DNA of 16,566 nt from the NCBI GenBank assembly GCA_902489135.1, contig CABTYW010000043.1:1-16566 (forward strand), written 5' to 3'. This document shows positions 13,371 through 16,566 of this stretch, in pieces. The position numbers and the translations under genes are program-made. This DNA is from an uncultured Synergistaceae bacterium. Its GTDB lineage: Bacteria; Synergistota; Synergistia; Synergistales; Dethiosulfovibrionaceae. Under the pieces are notes generated by a model, which saw nothing but the letters and a program-made list of their open reading frames with translations, ran no database searches and was not told where the DNA came from. The stretch's first letter is position 1; every line of letters begins with the position of its first letter.

Positions 13371-13718
13371 ATGGATCCCAGAGTCAAACTGGTAGAACAG
13401 AAATACCTGAAAAATGACATTCCGGAGTTCCGCCCCGGCGACACCGTCCGCGTCTCCGTCAAGGTCACCGAAGGTGCTCACGAGCGTCTTCAGGCCTTCG
13501 AAGGCGTCGTCATCGCCCGCAAACACGGCGGAATCAGCGAAAGCTTCACCGTCCGCAAGATCAGCAACGGCATCGGCGTCGAGAGAATTTTCCCTCTTCA
13601 CTGCCCCACCGTCGCCAAAATCGAAGTCAAACGCCTCGGCCGCGTCCGCCGCGCCAAGCTGTACTATCTGCGCAAGCTCAGCGGAAAAAGTGCCCGCATC
13701 AAAGAGCGCCGCGCTTAA
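13371..13718 (+). CDS. rplS: 50S ribosomal protein L19
   Basis: Predicted 115-aa large-subunit protein at the subunit interface. FRPGDTVRVSVKVTEGAHER, FEGVVIARKHGG and the end RAKLYYLRKLSGKSARIKER are standard L19 signatures, and the length is normal. GGGAGG precedes the ATG. It is the last gene of the operon, 27 nt after trmD, and a strong terminator follows. Confidence 0.97.
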   Translation: MDPRVKLVEQKYLKNDIPEFRPGDTVRVSVKVTEGAHERLQAFEGVVIARKHGGISESFTVRKISNGIGVERIFPLHCPTVAKIEVKRLGRVRRAKLYYLRKLSGKSARIKERRA

Positions 13719-13730
13719 TTCCGTCACCGA

Positions 13731-13785
13731 AAACATCCCGTTTCAGCACGTGGCATTCACATTCGTGCTGAAACGGGATGTTTTT
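13731..13785 (+). terminator. Terminator of the ffh-rplS operon
   Basis: A perfect 20-bp stem (13731-13750 with 13764-13783) with a 13-nt loop runs into TTTTT (13781-13785), 13 nt after the rplS stop. Confidence 0.92.
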
Positions 13786-13855
13786 ATCTTCCTCCGGCCG
13801 AGCCGTCTGCAAAAATTTCTTTAGACAAAAAATGCCCCGCCGCACCAATTGACGG

Positions 13856-13884
13856 TTGACAGATCTCCCGAAAGGATGTATTGT
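13856..13884 (+). promoter_or_regulatory. Promoter of the alcohol dehydrogenase gene
   Basis: TTGACA (13856-13861) and TATTGT (13879-13884) are 17 nt apart. The predicted leader is about 50 nt. Confidence 0.7.
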
Positions 13885-13939
13885 GATTTCAGTCTCAAGC
13901 ATGTGAATATTATCACTTTAAGGAGAGGGATGGGGTATT

Positions 13940-15157
13940 ATGTGGGAAAAAAATATTAACATCCGCGAGGTCAAAGAAATTTTGACTTGCACCAAGTGCT
14001 ACTTCGGCGTCGGCGCCATCAGCAAAGTGGACGACATCTGCAAAGCGCTGGCCGCCCAAGGCGTCAAAAATGTGCTGGTAGTCACGGGACGCGGTTCCTA
14101 TAAAGCCACGGGCGCGTGGGATTTCGTGCTCAAAGCTTTCAAGAACCACAACATCAACTACGTCCACTACGACAAGATCACGCCCAATCCGACGGTCGAC
14201 GGCATCGACGAAGCCGTAGCCCTCGGCAAGACCATCGGCGCCACCGCCGTGTTCGGCATCGGCGGCGGCAGCCCCATCGACTCGGCCAAAAGCGCGGCCA
14301 TCCTGCTGGAATACACCGACAAAGATGCCCGTGACCTCTACGAATATCGCTTCACTCCCGAAAAAGCCAAGCCCATCGTGGCCATCAACCTCACCCACGG
14401 CACCGGCACCGAAGTGGACCGCTTTGCCGTTGCCACCATCCTCGAAAAAGATTTTAAACCGGCCATCGCCTACGACTGCATTTATCCCACCTATGCCATC
14501 GACGATCCCGCGCTGATGACCGGGCTCGGTGCCAACCAGACCCGTTACGTCTCCATCGACGCCGTCAACCACGTCATCGAAGCGGCCACCTCAAAAATCT
14601 TCTCGTCGCCCTACACCATTCTGTTTGCCGAAGAAACCGTGCGGCTCGTGGACAAATACCTTCCGCGCGCCGTCGCCAATCCCGACGACCTCGAAGCCCG
14701 CTATTACCTGCTTTACGCCTCGATGATCGCCGGCATTTCCTTTGACAACGGCATGCTGCATTTCACTCACGCCTTGGAGCATCCCCTTTCGGCCATCAAG
14801 CCCACACTCACCCACGGCCTCGGGTTGGCCATGATTTTGCCTTCCGTCGTCGAGACCTGCTGGCCCGCCGTCTCGGAAACTCTGATCGACGTGCTGCGTC
14901 CCATGCTGCCCGGCGGCATCACCGCCGACCCCGCCAACGCATCGGCGGCTGCCGACGCCGTCGAGCAGTGGCTCTTCAAGATGGGCGTAACGGAGAAACT
15001 GTCAGACCTGGGCTACACCGAAGCCGACGTGGAAAAACTCGTCCGCCTCACCCGCGAAACGCCGTCGCTGGGCGGTCTGCTCGATATCGCACCTGTACCC
15101 GCCACCAGCGAAGCCGTGGCGAAAATCTACCGCGATTCCCTCAAGCCCCGGCATTAA
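13940..15157 (+). CDS. Iron-containing alcohol dehydrogenase
   Basis: Predicted 405-aa cytoplasmic NAD(P)-dependent dehydrogenase of the group III (iron-type) family, interconverting an alcohol and an aldehyde or ketone. The Rossmann-like half has VLVVTGRGSY, the nucleotide loop GIGGGSPIDSAK (106-117) and PIVAINLTHGTGTEV (145-159). The helical half carries the metal ligands D207, H211 (SIDAVNH), H277 (HFTHALEH) and H292 (THGLGLA). Length is near the family norm of about 385-400. The substrate cannot be read. AAGGAG and a G-rich stretch precede the ATG. It is monocistronic, with its own promoter and a strong terminator. Confidence 0.93.
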   Translation: MWEKNINIREVKEILTCTKCYFGVGAISKVDDICKALAAQGVKNVLVVTGRGSYKATGAWDFVLKAFKNHNINYVHYDKITPNPTVDGIDEAVALGKTIGATAVFGIGGGSPIDSAKSAAILLEYTDKDARDLYEYRFTPEKAKPIVAINLTHGTGTEVDRFAVATILEKDFKPAIAYDCIYPTYAIDDPALMTGLGANQTRYVSIDAVNHVIEAATSKIFSSPYTILFAEETVRLVDKYLPRAVANPDDLEARYYLLYASMIAGISFDNGMLHFTHALEHPLSAIKPTLTHGLGLAMILPSVVETCWPAVSETLIDVLRPMLPGGITADPANASAAADAVEQWLFKMGVTEKLSDLGYTEADVEKLVRLTRETPSLGGLLDIAPVPATSEAVAKIYRDSLKPRH

Positions 15158-15193
15158 ACCATCCCGGAACGTCAGTTTTTGAGGCATTCCGTC

Positions 15194-15227
15194 AGCAGCT
15201 TTTCCACAAGGAAAAGCTGCTTTTTTT
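15194..15227 (+). terminator. Terminator of the alcohol dehydrogenase gene
   Basis: AGCAGCTTTTCC (15194-15205) pairs perfectly with GGAAAAGCTGCT (15210-15221) around ACAA, followed by seven Ts (15221-15227). Confidence 0.93.
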
Positions 15228-15352
15228 GTAGTGCTTTTTACAATGGCAATGGCCCGTTTGATGGATCGCCCGTTCAAAAAGATCACGTTCGTCCACAGGC
15301 AGCCCAACCGAAAGACAGGGAGAAACAAGAAGCCATCACATAAAATAAAGCC

Positions 15353-15400
15353 GCTGGAGCAAAAGCCCCGCCCGCCGAAAGTCCCCGCAGCAGCCCCGCA
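15353..15400. repeat. Diverged interspersed repeat, copy A
   Basis: The core AAAAGCCCCGCCCGCCGAAA followed by AGCAGCCCCGC matches copy B (15714-15755) with scattered changes. The flanks share only short words, such as GTCCACAG further left in both copies. Confidence 0.4.
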
Positions 15401-15713
15401 AGAACACATCGCCACCTCGGATAAGCCGCACACCACGACGCATCGCTCCAACGGGGCGTCCTAATATGTTGCATTACATGAGCGGCACATTCCGCCTCCC
15501 CGAGAAACAACCCGTCGCATCCCTCTATGAGCGATACATGTCAAATCCGATTTACGCGCCCCGCCTGCAAAAAACTAAAAAGAGAGACCGCGAACAGAGA
15601 GAAAGCCTTGCGTTCCGCCCTTGTCCACAGTCTCGTCGCGTTTCTTCCCGTCAAATAAGCTACAATCATCGGATCACAGCCAACGGCATTGTAGAAATCT
15701 TTCGGCCACGGGG

Positions 15714-15755
15714 AAAAACCCCGCCCGTCGAAAAGTTCCGCCAGCAGCCCCGCTC
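15714..15755. repeat. Diverged interspersed repeat, copy B
   Basis: The core AAAAACCCCGCCCGTCGAAA followed by CAGCAGCCCCGCT is related to copy A (15353-15400). The two are about 360 bp apart and in the same orientation. Confidence 0.4.
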
Positions 15756-16058
15756 CCACTGTCGCCGCCGTCAGATCACTGGCGCAGTGGCGTGCAGCGG
15801 CGCCACTACGCCGCGAAACCTTCGGGTCGCCGGCGCCGCGTAATCGGCCTTCCCCGACGACGGCGCCACCAGCACATCGGCGCAAGGCAAAAAGCAACAG
15901 GACCAATCCATCTGGACAGATCAGTTCCCAAAGGCGCCGGGAATTGGCCAAACAACAGAAAACTTCGTGCCCCTCAACTTCGGCAACACCTGCGAAGGGG
16001 TTGGAACGGTCTGCGAAATGGCATGAGAAATAACCGCTCGTCCGCAAAATAACCTCGC

Positions 16059-16529
16059 TCAGCGCGGCTTTTCATCTATCTTTGAAGAAAATGTGAATGG
16101 CGAACGTTTTTTTGCGGTGCGGGTGTCAGCCTGCTCTATCTTAACCTGTTGGAGTGATTTCGGATAAAAGCAAAAATCTTGCTCCAGCCGCTGTGAAAGA
16201 GCCTCGGGCAAATAGGCGGCGCACCCCGCAACAAGCGTACAGCATTTGATCTCGGCGTACAGTGTCTTTTCGTCTTCCTGAAGCAGGAAGTTCAAGCAGA
16301 TTTCTCCCACCGTCACTTCGCGCCGAAGCAGCCGTGCGCCGCTCCCCTGGCATAGCCGGGTTTTTTCACTTTTTAGTATGTATGCGTCAAACCGGGACAG
16401 ATCGAACACTTTAATGCCGACACCGATTAATCTGTTGGAATGATTTCGGATAAAAGCAATAATCTTTACTCCATCCGTTGTGAAAGAGCCTCGGGCAAAT
16501 AGGCGCAGCCCGCAACAAGCGTACAGCAT
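16059..16529 (-). pseudogene. Unrecognised open frame, possibly a decayed gene
   Basis: A 156-residue open frame on the - strand that spans one whole copy of a direct repeat and most of a second. I do not recognise it. The middle (VTVGEICLNFLLQEDEKTLY, then an AEIKCC segment) looks more protein-like than its flanks. In the second copy the same reading frame is broken by a TAA after a one-base insertion. The start codon at 16529 lies inside that second copy and has no convincing binding site. I treat it as a decayed or partial gene at best. Confidence 0.3.
16146..16282. repeat. Direct repeat, copy 1 (about 137 bp)
   Basis: It begins CTGTTGGAGTGATTTCGGAT and ends CGTCTTCCTGAA. It matches copy 2 (16432-16566) with about ten differences, including a 1-nt and a 3-nt indel. 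Confidence 0.85.
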
Positions 16530-16566
16530 TTGACCTCGGCGTACAGTGTCTTTTCGTTTTCCTGAA
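16432..16566. repeat. Direct repeat, copy 2 (reaches window edge)
   Basis: It begins CTGTTGGAATGATTTCGGAT and ends CGTTTTCCTGAA at the last base of the window, about 285 bp after copy 1 in the same orientation. More copies may lie beyond the edge. Confidence 0.85.

Larger units (their letters stand above)
15228..16058. other. Gene-poor region with diverged repeats
   Basis: No reading frame on either strand looks like a real protein: the open frames are rich in Arg, Pro and Ser, overlap each other and lack binding sites. The segment contains two diverged copies of a short repeat (near 15353-15400 and 15714-15755). It may be the remains of mobile or decayed genes. Confidence 0.5.

Noticed and set aside
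15466..16052. Overlapping frames on both strands in the right-hand region
   Set aside because: Arg/Pro/Ser-rich translations, no binding sites and no motifs. They are treated as non-coding.
16146..16566. CRISPR array
   Set aside because: The repeats are about 137 bp with an interval near 150 bp, far longer than CRISPR units, and no cas genes are present.

Overview
The window is bacterial chromosomal DNA with GC-rich genes and AT-rich control regions. It looks most like a member of the Synergistota (for example a Pyramidobacter relative). That is an inference from three things: the ylxM-ffh-rpsP-khpA-rimM-trmD-rplS order, a TrmD carrying an extra C-terminal methyltransferase-like domain, and a secreted five-repeat beta-flower protein. 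No rRNA or tRNA gene was seen.

Layout. 1-443: no convincing gene, ending in a strong bidirectional hairpin. 444-1316 (-): an RpiR-type SIS-domain regulator. 1590-3318 (-): a likely three-gene unit transcribed as XRE regulator, ImmA/IrrE-like metalloprotease, then a secreted beta-flower/PDZ-like protein. 3481-4368 (+): a LysR regulator divergent from that unit. 4488-4859 (-) and 5047-7430 (+): a heavy-metal module with an ArsR/SmtB repressor divergent from a free-standing HMA metal-binding protein and a P1B-type zinc/cadmium/lead exporter. A near-perfect 28-bp palindrome lies just downstream of the HMA promoter. 7504-9170 (-): a LUD-domain protein followed 2 nt later by an asparaginase-fold protein whose expected catalytic residues are altered. 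9383-13718 (+): the signal-recognition/ribosome maturation operon, starting at a consensus sigma-70 promoter and ending at a 20-bp-stem terminator. 13940-15157 (+): an iron-type alcohol dehydrogenase with its own promoter and terminator. 15228-16566: about 1.3 kb without a convincing gene, holding diverged repeats and a roughly 137-bp direct duplication that runs off the window edge.

How the genes work together. The 9.3-13.7 kb operon links protein targeting (Ffh, YlxM) with small-subunit assembly (S16, RimM), an RNA-binding KH protein, tRNA m1G37 modification (TrmD) and L19. The 4.5-7.4 kb module is a metal-induced efflux system: the repressor should sit on the palindrome, and metal release allows production of the HMA protein and pump. 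The most unusual parts are the XRE/protease/beta-flower unit, the LUD plus degenerate-asparaginase pair, the TrmD fusion, the 281-nt leader inside the metal operon, and the inverted repeat across the -35 box of the ffh operon. Functions are read from motifs only; no database search was possible.
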